A stretch of DNA of 64,000 bases. It comes from Rhea pennata (lineage: Eukaryota > Chordata > Aves > Rheiformes > Rheidae). Location: positions 5,776,001 to 5,840,000 of the forward strand of contig NC_084682.1 in NCBI RefSeq assembly GCF_028389875.1, read 5' to 3'. The position numbers were made by a program, and so were the translations under genes. Shown here in pieces: positions 14,189 to 26,800 of the stretch. The notes under the pieces are model-generated. The model was not told where the DNA came from. It was given only the letters and a program-made list of their open reading frames with translations, and ran no database searches. How positions within the stretch are numbered: the first letter of the stretch is position 1; each line of letters starts with the position of its first letter.

Positions 14189-17187
14189 AGCCTCTTAACC
14201 ATGCCTAATAACCAGTACAACTGGTCTGTCTTCTTCCTTTCTTGGAGTGTACTTGGATGCTCCTAACTACAGTGCTCCATAAGCGGCTAGTGCCAATACA
14301 TGCACACCTTTTTAGTGTTCTCCATTTCCATAAACTTTGGACAGTGGCTGTCCTAAGTTTACCAAAAGGCACTGGCATTATTAGTGTGAGAAATATGGAT
14401 ACAAAAACAGGATTAGTGGAGATGTATTGCAGAAAAAATGTTTTAGGAATACGACTCAAATTTAGTTCTTGCAACGCTAGTTTCTTATGAGTACCTTATG
14501 AAAACATAGTTGTACTGCAGTATTTATAGGTAAAGCTGGCAGATGCTTAATATGACCACTCAAAGTTTTTATCTCAAAACTCAATAGCTATTATTGTATT
14601 GCCTTTGAAATAGAAAGAAAGAGTGTGAAGAATTTACCTGGGACATTCATAAGAAACAGCATGATTGGATTTTCCTAACCAATTATAATGCGAACACAGC
14701 CTGCAATGAATTCTTTGTCCCACTCTAGGACATTGTGTTTGCAGCTGACTTGGGTTTGGGGAAGCAGGTAGCACTTTCAGCAGGGAGGTTATGGAAGTAT
14801 GCCTGGCTGTCGGTCAGGGTTCTGAGCTGACCCTTGCCAGGGTCCTCTGTGCAAGACTTCAGAGCAATTAGGTCAGTGATCAGAACTGTGTGAGAGAGGT
14901 TTCCACCATCCCATCCAAAATCTTTCACGTGTTCCTTGGGCAATCCTTCCTTCATCTTTATCTTTTCACATAATAGTGCAAAACACAAAACCTTGTGCTT
15001 CCGCCAACAGTAGTTGAAATCATCCCAGAGGTATTATCTTAGAAACTAGAAAATGATTCAATGAAACAAGGAATGAATCATATAAATACTCAAAGTGTTG
15101 CACCTCAGCAATGTCCCTCCCTTCTTAATACAAAGCAAAGAACAAAAGCAGGCTGCTGCCTGGCATCAGCCCCTCCTAGATGACTTACTGGGGCTGTGAA
15201 ATCATCAGAAACCTCAGAAAGAAGTGCTTATGCAGCGTTTATGACTTGATTTTCTTCTCTTCAGTTGTCTGTGAACATGAAACGCATAGCACTATTTTTC
15301 TTTTGAATGCCTGCATATATTCCAGAAGAGGTGTGAAGAAGGACATGGATGGAAGCAACTATTTTCTGTTCACAGATTTCTGAATGGCTTTTATTTTTCA
15401 AAACTAGAAAATGAATTTTTAGAGATAAAATATAATGCATGGAAAAAGGAGCATAAATGTTATAAGGTCATGGAAACATGAAACAGCATTTTCATTGCTG
15501 ATGAACACTCTCTTAAAAAACAAGCAAGGTGAAGTTGTATATCCTGTTCAAATAGAAAGTTATATCAGGAGGTAAAAATATGTACCAATATTGCTTTGGT
15601 ACATAGAGGAACTTCAGTGAGAAAGAAAGATTGATCTCAGATTCTCAGAATTTTAAGTTAGATGTGTGAGATACCGGATGTTCAGGGAAAACCCGCACGG
15701 AAGGTATTTGGTGCGAATTATTGTTTGGAAGAGTGTTGTACAAAGTATGAAAGTAATTAAAAAGCATGAGAAGCGATTGAAACTGAATGTTTCACTCCAA
15801 ATTCAGCAAAAATTGTTCCTTAAGAACGTATTATGAGCCCATATGGTTCTCTAAATGCTCCAATCTGAAAGGTTTTACAGTAACCAACAAGACCGGTTCA
15901 CACACACTCTCAACTCGCTGCCAGTCCTTCGTTTTAGTGTTCTTGGTCGGTAAAACGAGAAGCCTCCGCAAGCCCTCAGGATTGCTTTAACGTCTCTTTG
16001 CTTTTCTGCCCTTTCCTTTTTGCACAGCGTGCTCCTCGTACGGGTTCTTGTGACATCGGTGGCGAACGTCTGTGAGGAATTGCCTCGGGCCAGTGTGACT
16101 TTCAAAGGATAAGACAATTTGTTACCTTGCCAATGAACAGTTTATTACATTTCTAATTATTGTTATTAGTCTGGCAGGTGGTGCCATGCCTGATATTTTT
16201 ACAACTGCCAAAGATGCAGAGAGTTCTTTCATGACAAAAATTAATCTGAGTAGGATTTAAAGAAAACTAGGCATTCTGCTGCAGTATGTTTGATAATTCC
16301 TTGCTGTAACGTGGAGTACGAGGCACCTGGCCATTTGTGAATCTGAAGCTGAAATGAACTGACTCTTGAAAGGCTTTACTTTGAGAACGATTGTAATTAG
16401 AGTTTTTAGCAGCCTGTGTTAGATGTGAAGGTATCTCTCTCTCCCTCTCAAGCTCTTTCTTCTAATGCTTATTACTCTACTTGTTGTATGAATTAAAGAT
16501 TCATCATATTTGTAAACTCAGAGCTCATGTTAATCACCACCTCAGAATACTAAATATTCCCTTTCCAGTGAAGATCTAAGCTCCTAACCGTAAGGACTTT
16601 GCATTCTATAGTTTGTAGAGATACCTGCACAGTCAGATTCAAGAAATAAAAATGTCAGAAATATGACGTGTTTCAGTATGGGCTAATGCAGTAACGTACT
16701 ATCCCCTTCAAGCAGCCCAGTCCAGTTCCACCTGTCACTACGGTGTGTACCTGTACAGAGCAGACGATAAGGCATGTCCTGTTTTTGCTATGTCATATAA
16801 TGTGTGGCAAAACATATTTCCTTTAAGAGTTTCACATGGCTTATTCTATTCCAGTAAATGGTGAATAACTTGATGTGACACTATTAGCAGAAAGAAGAAA
16901 TTAATTGAAAAGAAATAAAGCTAGGAAATAAATTTGCTGTTTCCACGGCCAGCAGCGTGTTTGCTCTCATGCAGTCAGTATCTCAAAAGCAGCTATGGCC
17001 TGTCACATAGCTACTGTCTTAACAAACATAAAGCCTATTTTTTTCTGTTATTCTTATGATACAGAGAAATAAATTGAAAATTGTTCTTGTAAACAAAACC
17101 TGTTTGTTCAGCTTACACATATATCCTTTGCTTCTTCCCTGCTTACCAGGAACATAAGAGAATCACACTCAGGAGAATGAGCCACTT

Positions 17188-17189
<2 letters not shown>

Positions 17190-17237
<48 letters not shown>
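17190..17237. repeat. Long poly-T tract (about 48 T)
   Basis: The longest homopolymer in the window. Plain runs of this length are unstable and prone to length error in assemblies, so the exact count is unreliable. No retroposed gene sequence is recognised on its left or right side. Confidence 0.93.
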
Positions 17238-17240
<3 letters not shown>

Positions 17241-19804
17241 AACAGTCAATTCAAGTGGATTTTAAAGTTTTATATTCTAGTTCAAGAAACTAAGGAGTCA
17301 GGACAGTCTTCTTGTCCATCTCTGTCTCCGTTCGCTACCTTAATGTTTTATGATACGGCTGCATTGTGACAAGGCCATGCATTTCCTTACCACCACATTT
17401 TATGTCCTGCAAAGATGGAGCGTAAATTGGCAGCAACAGGAAATTAATTGGTGCCTCCTGTAAGGAAAATAAATTGATACAGTTTTTTAGTACAAAATTA
17501 AGTGTTTTTGTCTTTCTGTGACTTGCAGGAACTGCAGCTGTGCTAGAATGGTTTCAGGATTTGGCTGACTTGCGTATGCACCCGTCGGGCTCCAGGTAGG
17601 AGCTGCTCTTGCTGGAGCAGGGAGCATGGGCATGTTTTGGAGTCACTCCCTGCAGGGGCTGTTCAGCAGGTACAGTAGGCCAAAAGTGGCACTGATTCAA
17701 AATAGTGGCTAGAAAGATATTACATACTTGACTGCACCTGGTGCATAAGGAGCTGAAGATGTCAATCCCCTCCCCTCTCCCCATCAATTGTCTCACGTTT
17801 CAGAGATACAGGTGTGTGGTTACGATGTAAACAGACTGAACATTTTTCTTCTAGGCTAGTAAACTACATCTTTTTCTTACAGTATCTCTGCCAAAATATA
17901 GAAACATATACTATGAACTCCTGCACTTCCACACACCCGTGTGCACTGAGGAGAAAGACTTTTATTTCTAGAGCTGGGATGGGACACCAAATTTGCCCTT
18001 CTGGCAGCTATACTTTTCATTCTTTTCTGAATATATCTCAGGAACTGATCTTTGTTTTTTCTGTATGTCATGCTTTCTATCAACTGTCATTACATCTTAA
18101 ATTAAGACACAATGTTTGAGCACAAGAGAGGCATTTGTTTTTTCTGTGCCGTTCAGTGCTCAATCTTTCCTTTGCGGCTGTCTAGAAGGCCTGTAGTACT
18201 AGCTGTGGCCATTAAGTTTCACCACTAACTAGAGAAAAAAGTGTTCTACCTTCATCCCTAAGCTTGCAAGTTACCTTGACAGTCCAGCCTCTAAAAGTCA
18301 TCTGAACAAATCCTAATAATGTTACTGTTTTCTGTGGGACCTAGACGATAAAGATGTAACACTAAAGAATTAGAAAAACCATTTCAAATTGAATAGGTCG
18401 TATCTTCTGAGGCTGTACTGTTTCTTCAGTGTTAGTTACAGCTCTTGATACCACAACACTGCATGGTTAGGTCTAAGGAGAAAAGAAAAAGCGCAGGTGT
18501 GAGGAAGCTTGCATTGTACAACTGTTATCTGCAATGCAGACAAATGATTTATGATTGCATATTTTATGTAGCAGGAATGATATTGCCAGAGGTAAGAATA
18601 GAGAGGAAAATTCAAACTTGCTTCAGGTGACAGACATCTTACAAATAAAGAGGATCTTTTTGAATTTTCTGGCAAGTCTCATCAGGATAGTCCTACAGCA
18701 AAAAGGGAAATGTGACTTTTCCTTTACAATCACAACAACAAGTCCAGAATAACCACTGCTTGCTGTCTAAGATCATCTTGATAGGCAGCCAGGAAAACTA
18801 GTGCCCTCTCAGCTAACTGTATGGAGACTGTATTTCCTTTCTGCTTTTGAATAATCTGCTATTCTGACATTTTGCAATTCCATAGTAATGTGGACATTCA
18901 TTTTGCTGACAATTCTAACCACTTTTGCTTTATTGAAAGAAACAAGAAGCTCTGTAATCAGCAGAATTAGTGAAATTTGGTGTCCTAAGGCTTTCCATTC
19001 CCTTCCAAAGGAGGGAAGGGTCTCATGACTGACCTTTGGAATAGCTATTTGTGGTGACAACCAGTTAGCCGGTATTGTGAAAATTTAAAATTGCTCTGTT
19101 TCTCTTAGACTGGAAAGGGATCAAGGGAAATGAGGAAATTCTTGTAATGCTGCTAAGCAAGCAGGAGGATTTAAATACTAATCTGAAGTTGGCATAAAGG
19201 TATCACGTTGAAGCACAATAAATTTTTGATGCTCTAGTTAATCATAATTACTGTTGATACTCAAAGTACAGCACCATCTGAAAGTAGTGACTATTAATGT
19301 TTTATCAAGATAGATACTGTACATAGACACGCAACATCTGAGCCTTAAAGCATTTGCATCTACTCTGGTCTAAATTATGCATGACAACATAGGTTGAATT
19401 CCTGGAAGAACTTTTCTGTTGCTTCTTTAAGTTTGTCTATACGGTTTTTCTTCTGAAACTTTGAATAAACTTGTATTTAACTGAATTTATGAAGATACCT
19501 TTCGATTTTGAATATATGCTGTGGTGCACTGCCTCTGAAAAAATGTTACTTTTGTTCCATTACTTTCACCTTAGCTATTTAAGGACGCTTTCAGACGAAG
19601 ATCAGCACAAGGCAAGGCGCTTGGCCTGGTATGAGGAGCTTTGGACATGCCCTGGTAGACTATTTGCAGCCACTAGATGGCACATGGCAGAAGAAGCTCT
19701 GTGGATCCTAAATAGCAACGTGACATTTTCAATCTGTTAGTGTGATTAAAGGGTAAATAATAGGAAATGTATCTTTAAAAGGAGAAAACACACATTAACA
19801 GTAG

Positions 19805-19855
19805 CGATTAAGTTTTATTGAACACTTATGCTGGACACCAGATGATTAGCAAATT
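19805..19855 (+). repeat. Possible L2-like relic
   Basis: The string 'ttttattgaacacttatgctggacaccagatgattagc' resembles the L2-family tail usually read 'tttattgagcacctactatgtgccaggcac'. Only about 45 bp can be supported, so the family call is tentative. Confidence 0.3.
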
Positions 19856-21094
19856 CAAAACACTTTGTTTCCATGCTTTGGGACCTTGGTCATTATAAAC
19901 TCAAATCATAAAGTTCAGTGAATCACATTGTAAATTGTTTTATTGGTTCCACGTTGGAAAAGATTTGAGACTTGTGAAATTTCTTGAAGATTTAAAGTTA
20001 GATACTTCCTAGGTCCTTGTAATTCTGTTTTATATTCTTCATTTAGTTACGCATTTCAGTGCAGAGATTTTAAGCTAATTTTCTGCCTCGTAAATGCTAA
20101 AACCAGCATATTACCTGTTGAGAGCAAAGAGTTTTGTTCCTGGAACCAGTATGCTGATGGTAGAGTTGGAGCTCTGCACAAAGATGCACGCTTTTATCAG
20201 CATACCATAGTTATCTGCGGGAGGAATTTCCTCTGGGGACAAAAGTGGAACTGCTTGCGCAACTTCTGGAGAGAGTTCCATAGCTACGTACACACTTGTG
20301 ACTATTTGATAAAACAGAGGACCTTCATATGTCTTTACTGTCTACAGGGTCTTGGGCAGCAGTTTTCACTCCTTTCCCTTCTATGTTGTTTTTATAATTC
20401 TTAATTACATCTTTGTTGTAAATCTCCACAAATTCACTGAGAATTTTAGTCCTGGCTTGGTTTATATATTTTAGATCTTTCTTCCTTATATCCTCCAGCT
20501 ATCTCTGTAACCATCATGCTGATTTCTTGTCTTATTGGCTTGTATTTCATTTTCTGAAAAAATCATTTTTCATTTTTTGAGATTTTTTTAATGCCCATTA
20601 TATGTCAAGGATTCTTTCAAGAAGTTTTTTAATGAAGACTTAGAATTAAAATTGTTAGATCTTAGTATATCTCACGGTTTTCAGTGCTACACAATAAGGC
20701 TTCCTTAAATTGATTTTAATGACTTATGAGTTGATTTAAATGACTGTGAGGAAATTTCAGATTTCCTCAGGCCAGCTTCAGGATTAAAAAGACACACTGA
20801 CTTTTTTCCTGTCTTGGCTTTAAAAGCATCATCTATTCTTTTAAGTCTGTTTGTGATTTCAGTGCTTGATGAAGAGACTCTTGCATCACTTGCCTGCCAC
20901 TTTACAGGTTCCTGTAGAGATGTTTACGATGAGGAACATTTCTCGAATATAAGCTATTTATGTTCTTGTGTTAGTCCACTTTACGGACTATCAGGTGGAC
21001 TGATTTTCTGGCGTGGTCATGTGTAGTGGAAATGTATATGTGTGTCAGGATAAATCCTTTGTATTCTTTTGGGGGTACATGTGTGTGCCTGTAG

Positions 21095-21098
<4 letters not shown>

Positions 21099-21126
<28 letters not shown>
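21099..21126. repeat. (GT)n microsatellite, 14 units
   Basis: Pure GT dinucleotide run of 28 bp, flanked on the left by a looser GT-rich stretch. Confidence 0.97.
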
Positions 21127-23702
21127 CTGGGCAGGGCAGGGCAGCCGCAGGACTCCAGGGAAACCGGAGGAGGGGACACGAGTCCCTCCCTCCCTCACTG
21201 GCATGTGCTGTGGGAACCCTGTATCTTGTGGTTTGGTAGTGCACTTGCTTTTCAGAGGAAGCAGGCAAGAAGGCAGACATCCCCTTCTTATTAACAAATT
21301 CATCACAATCCTTATGTAAACCAGACCTAGCAGCAGCTCCGAAAGGACGAGCTGCTTTGGGAAGCACACCTAACTGCAGCAGGTGCTGAGCTGGCGGTTT
21401 CACGGCAGGTTGTGAAATCCGATCGCCCGGTGGGAAATAGAGCCGCTCCCCGAGGGCAATATCTGGAAACGTAATGGGGAGCCACCCTGCAAAGGCGATC
21501 TCTGTAATAATGGGGCTTAGAAACACTCTCTGCCTGCTTTGCTTCAAAAATTGTGAACATTTTTAATAGTGTTGCTAGTTTTCTTGCACAAGCACACTAT
21601 ATTTAGCTATACTTCAACTAGTCTTGCCCTCAGATATACCCAAGGCAATAAACTGCCCCGTGTCTACTTGCCACTAGCATCCTTTCAAGTTGGAATCTAT
21701 TAACGAGTTTTCTGTTCTCTTTATGTCCTGGTATCGTGGTTAGCTCTTCTCCTCTGGCTGCAAATTACTGCCCTGCCTTTCACCTGTCTGCTTCTGGAAG
21801 CTGGGGATTTGCATACCCAAATATCTTTTGCTGCAGCCATTTCGTGGTAAGTCTCTAACCTTTATAGACTTACATGTGCTAATGCACACGGGACACACAG
21901 CATTGCTGTGTTGGCCCCACGACACTCCGTGCTGCTTGATGTCTGTCTTCTTCAGATTGCCATAAAGATTGCACCTGTGCTCCTGCGTGTACTTGTGCAC
22001 ACCGGAGCCTGTGAATAATATAGAGTAATAGAAAAGACTTCAAAGAGTCGTAACATGGTTTTAAAGTGCTGGAGGTAGAGGATGATGGGAAATGTTATAT
22101 GAATTCAGCATTCCCTGCTTAGCTAAGCATTAATTTAGGGCATGTAAACTATGTGCAAGTATTTCAAAGAAAACAAAAAGCAAACAAAAGCTCTGCACTC
22201 TGCCTTGGTGCTGGAGACAAAGAGCAGAGAAGGGAGAGGTTTGCAGCAGATCTGCTGCTTGGGTTTGTCATTTTGTTAGCCTCTCAGACACAAGGTGCGC
22301 AGGGTAGTGAAAATATTTAGACAGACTTGTGTACTATTTGGCAGAGGTAAATGCACAGAGAAAGAAGGTGAGTGGGTTAGCAGTGATCTGAGTAAGTCCT
22401 TACAAGAATGAGATCAATTGCTCAGGAATTCTGACACTTTCTAGATCAAATGTACAATGCACTGTGTCTCCTAATTAGGAGAGAAAAAGAACGGAAAGGG
22501 ATTTTGAAGCATTTGCCTGCTATTTTAGAGTGAAATTGGCTCATTACATCACTTATGTTAAACCAGTGATGGTTAAGTATGATTTTAGTAATGCAACAGA
22601 CTCAGGCAGGCAACAACAAAACAAATGATTTAACTTGAGGTTCAATGGCACATGTTGTCTAACTGTCCTGTTAGAACCCAACCTTATCTATTGGAATTAA
22701 GTTCTTGATTTCCAAAGCGTCTTTAGAAATTCAGATGCTGACAGACATCCAAAAATTCCAATGTCTTTGTCAATTTGATCATTAGGAATCTGTGTGCTGT
22801 TGAAAATCAGTTCCTGCAAAATAGGGATTAAATATTTAACTATGACGTGGGCTTTGGAAAAGATAAGTCTTGGTATTGAGAATCCAAGTAATTAAGAGTC
22901 CAAGAAAATTACTCTCAATAATAAAGTAATTATTAATTAAATGTTAACAGAAATATTGACTTTGCTAACTTATCTGATTGCTGCAAGTTATTTAAACAAG
23001 GACATAGACAAGCAGTTGAAACATAGAAGACAGAAGTAGAAGTAGTGATATTTTAGTAGAAAAAAAACCTCCATGAGACAGGGATTGCATAAAAATCTTT
23101 AATTCAATTACACATACTTTAGGACACAAGGATTCGTCCATTCTCAAAGAGTATTACTATTCCTATCATGACCTTGCAGGCTGTAATCTTATACAAATAA
23201 CAATGGGGCATACATTCTAGGAAGAAAATGTCTTTTACATTCAAAACAGAGTGAACTGTAAATAAATATATTGCAAAGGAATAGAATGGCCTGATACTAT
23301 TTGATTTGTCTAAAATCATACAATACATGCCTTAATATGAATGCCCATAGAGTATACAACAATCTTATATACATTTTGAACATATACACAGAAGCCTGTA
23401 TATTCATATAGAGGTAAATATTTGTACTAGTTTTGATGATACAAGCATGAAAACAGGCATACAGAGTCTCTCCTCTCCCTTTTACTTGTGCGCCTCTTTC
23501 TTCTTTCTCACTCGTGGCAGATTTTGGGCTTTAGAAGCAGAGCTTGAAAGATGATGGCTTTAGGTAGTACTTGGGGAAAATGTACCACTACTAAATGAAA
23601 GGCAAAATCTAAAGATACTTGTAACAGCTGAAAAGCAAAGGGCTACCTCAACTTTCTGCTGGAGTAACAAAATTGCCTACTAAAATGGAATCGTTAGACA
23701 AT

Positions 23703-23708
23703 TTTATT
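23703..23708 (-). terminator. Candidate poly(A) signal of SLC13A2
   Basis: AATAAA on the minus strand, about 147 nt downstream of the SLC13A2 stop codon at 23,855-23,857. It is the first canonical hexamer after the stop; the AATAAA inside the last coding exon is ignored. Other hexamers further left could give longer 3' UTRs. Confidence 0.45.
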
Positions 23709-23854
23709 GCTGTTATCGACAGAGTGATTTTGCTTGTAGGTGGCATGTCCTTTTCCACAGAACGGCCCATCTCAGCCAGTGCTTGTGTAAATGATAGCCT
23801 TGCTCACGTTGCAGTTCTATCATACAGAACTGTTGGTTGCTCTGTCTTTCTACG

Positions 23855-26800
23855 TTACTGGCATGAACTTGTCCCGTTTGCCCAAGCTGGGAAGGTTTGC
23901 AGTTGGAACAATGATGTAGCCCAGGTGTTGATACTTAGATTTATTGTCAGAACTCCTATGATGTTCAGTATAAATCCAGCTCTGGCCTAGAATTAGAAAG
24001 AGGGGTCATTAGTTGAGCTGGTTATTTCTTTCCTTCCTGCTGTTTAGAGTTGTTTGTATGGATAGCTTTTCTGTCATGCCTCTTTGGCCTCCGTTCACAA
24101 CTCCAACAGAAAATCTGCTATACCGAGTCCTATGAGGTGCCTTGAAAAGGCAGTATATTTCTGTGTTCCCCAGTTTGTGCAAGAGTGGAATTTTCCTCCA
24201 TTTGAATTTAGGAATTTCAGAGCCTATTTATTCTTTTCAGTCACTTTCATTTGACATGAGCTAGAATCAGATGTTTAGTGTTAGTATTCCCCCCCCCTTT
24301 TTTTTTAACCTTTAGAAAGTCTGTCTAACTTTAATCAAATTACATTTTGCCTGGTTTTCTTCCCAAACTACAATTTTTATCAAGGGAAACTGAGTTTTCA
24401 TTGGATAGAACTCTTATGCTGGAAGACCTGAAATTCTTTTCATCAATGTATGGAGGACTTTCTCTTCTGATCTGGCTTTCTTCTGGATCAGTTATAAATT
24501 AGATAAACTATCAAGGGACATGGCGGTCTCCTTCCTTTTCCATCTTGAGAAAGAGTGTCAATTAAGACTAGAGAGTTGTACCAGATTTTACTCTAATCTC
24601 TGCAGAAGAATTGTACAGAATGGCAGGATGATAGGACTCTCTTAGCCATCCCTATGATCTGCGTTTGGGCTTTGGAACAGCTTTGGAACAGCTTTGGCAG
24701 GCCTTTCTTGGATGTTTACTAACAGCTCAGTGGCATCTCCATAAGGCTCTGAGTACATATTAGAGTCAGTGACCCTTTATTAATTCACACGTGTATGTTC
24801 TCCTTTTCATTTGGCTTTAGCAGAGTACAATCAATTTTCTAACCAATATTAAAAAAGGGAAGATCAAAAACTAATGATGAAAATTCTGAAAAGAAACATG
24901 CTTTTGCTCACCATATCTATAACCTTGAGTTGTCCGTTTGAGAAGACAATAGCGTTAGGAGGAGTAGCCACTGGGAGCATGAACGCCAATGATGCAGAAA
25001 GTGTACAGGGCAGCATGACATAGAGTGGATTGAGGCAGATCGCTTGAGCCTGTGGAGGAAGGAGAGCAAAGACGGTGCTGGCTGATAACCCAGAATGCAC
25101 AGAGATCTCCTGAGGGAAGACTTGTATTTGTCCATGTCAGAAACCCCAGTCTTTCACAAAGGCTGTAGCCGCTCGTGTTTTGGTTCTGTGTTAAAAATTT
25201 CTGCAGCAAAAGCAAGAATTGCTTTTCTGGTCAGTGCTTTGTGTTCCTGCCTGTGGAATCTGATCACTGCTGCAGTATAGTTTAATAATAAAGATTGCAT
25301 TCAACTTAAAAACCAGAAAAGCAAATGCAAAATGTCTTCAAACGGGTTAAGAACAAAATTAAATTATCAGTGGAACTAGGGTAGCCCAAAATCTGAAGAT
25401 GAACGGATAAGTTTACAAGTTAGTTGGAGTCAGTGGCCTGTGCAAAAAGATTTGCTGTAGCTTATTCAGGTTCTATCTGTAACCAGGATTTCACACTGCA
25501 GAAATATGTCTACCCCAGCAACAACAGTCTTCTGTGGAAACGCAAGGTCTGAATTAGGTCATAGGGACTGACTAATGGTATCACTTTTACAGAGACTTCT
25601 GGAAGGTTAGTGGTTGGAGTGAAATACAGTAATGGAATGTTGCAGAGAAGCAAATGCTGCTGGTGCTGCTGCCTCTATCCAGAATAAATAGGAAAAAACA
25701 AGTACAGCTGGCAGTGACCTAATGGGGATGTTTAGGCCAGAGGGCAATGTCTAATAGGTCAGTGAATTTAATCCCTTTATTTTTCACCAACAATGATTTT
25801 AGAAAGTTTGAACTAAACGTATAGTGTATGCAAATATATATGCACATACATACATACATACAAATATATTTATGTTTGTATGCACACACAAACATACAAA
25901 CACATCTATATACATTTTAAATCTTGTCTCCTAATCAAATACATGAACCAGTGCCTGGCTTTGTTAACTAGTTATTTTGTATAATTGAGCAGATATATAC
26001 TTGGAGCAGAGTTGCTCCAATTATTTCTTATGAAATATTTTCAAACACTGGAACTTACCATTGAAGCCAGAATGGGGAGAAAGAGGGTGGTGGTGGCTAC
26101 ATTGCTGGTGCACTCAGTGAAAGTGGCAATGAGGAGACACAACAAGAAAGCAGTAGCTGGATGAGGAATGTTCTGCAGAGGATTCAGTTTGCTGCCAATC
26201 CATGCGGATAGACCAGATTCCTGTTAGGGAAGAAAAGGAAGTGTCTGTCAGGATAGTAGGCTGGAGAACAAATTCCCATGTCACTGTCCAGTTACATTTC
26301 TTTTATCAGTTCCACCCTCTGTTCTTTTAGAAGTTCTTATACAAACTACTTTCTACAAAAACACACATAGAGGCGTTGTTCATAGACACAATAATTCAGT
26401 AGGTCAAATAAAAATCAACGTACTTTCCATCCCAGAGCCTTTGACAAAGGAAGATTTTGTATTTACAATACTTTATTGATAGTGAATAGTTATTTCTCTT
26501 TTCAGGCCATTAGTTGTACATGGACTTCTTTTAAATCTAAACTAAGATCTTTGAACTCACTTTCAAAAATACCTACATATATCTTAGGATATATTCTAGC
26601 TATTAATGTAATTTCATCACAGATGAGTCTGAGATCTTCATCAATTATTTGAAGTTCTTCTTTCCTTCCATCTTTTTCAGAAACTGGAAAATACCAGCAT
26701 CTTTCCTATGATTCAGGGTTGTAGTTTAGGCATCATTTTTATTCAGGTCTTTCTCTCAAGAGGATATATCGTTACTGTGCCTGACTTGCATCTTCATGCA

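Larger units (their letters stand above)
1..23700. other. Gene-free AT-rich intergenic region
   Basis: I find no conserved coding exon on either strand over about 23.7 kb. The open frames present are short, have no recognisable domain and are not joined by matched splice sites. The stretch holds homopolymer and dinucleotide tracts, one old CR1 LINE, MIR-like SINE relics and otherwise unassigned AT-rich DNA, which are listed separately. In mammals the next gene beyond the 3' end of SLC13A2 is FOXN1; no forkhead-domain exon is visible here, so if it is conserved it lies to the left of this window. Distant enhancers or a non-coding RNA cannot be excluded from sequence alone. Confidence 0.7.

Noticed and set aside
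14205-14490. Overlapping open frames on both strands
   Set aside because: Mutually antisense short frames without any domain or splice context; typical chance openness.
20111-20293. 60-residue minus-strand frame that looked briefly protein-like
   Set aside because: No family resemblance, no flanking exons with matching phase, and it lies in AT-rich gene-free DNA.
21017-21547. 176-codon minus-strand frame with a poly-Thr/His stretch
   Set aside because: The repetitive part is the (GT)n microsatellite in translation; the remainder matches nothing known.
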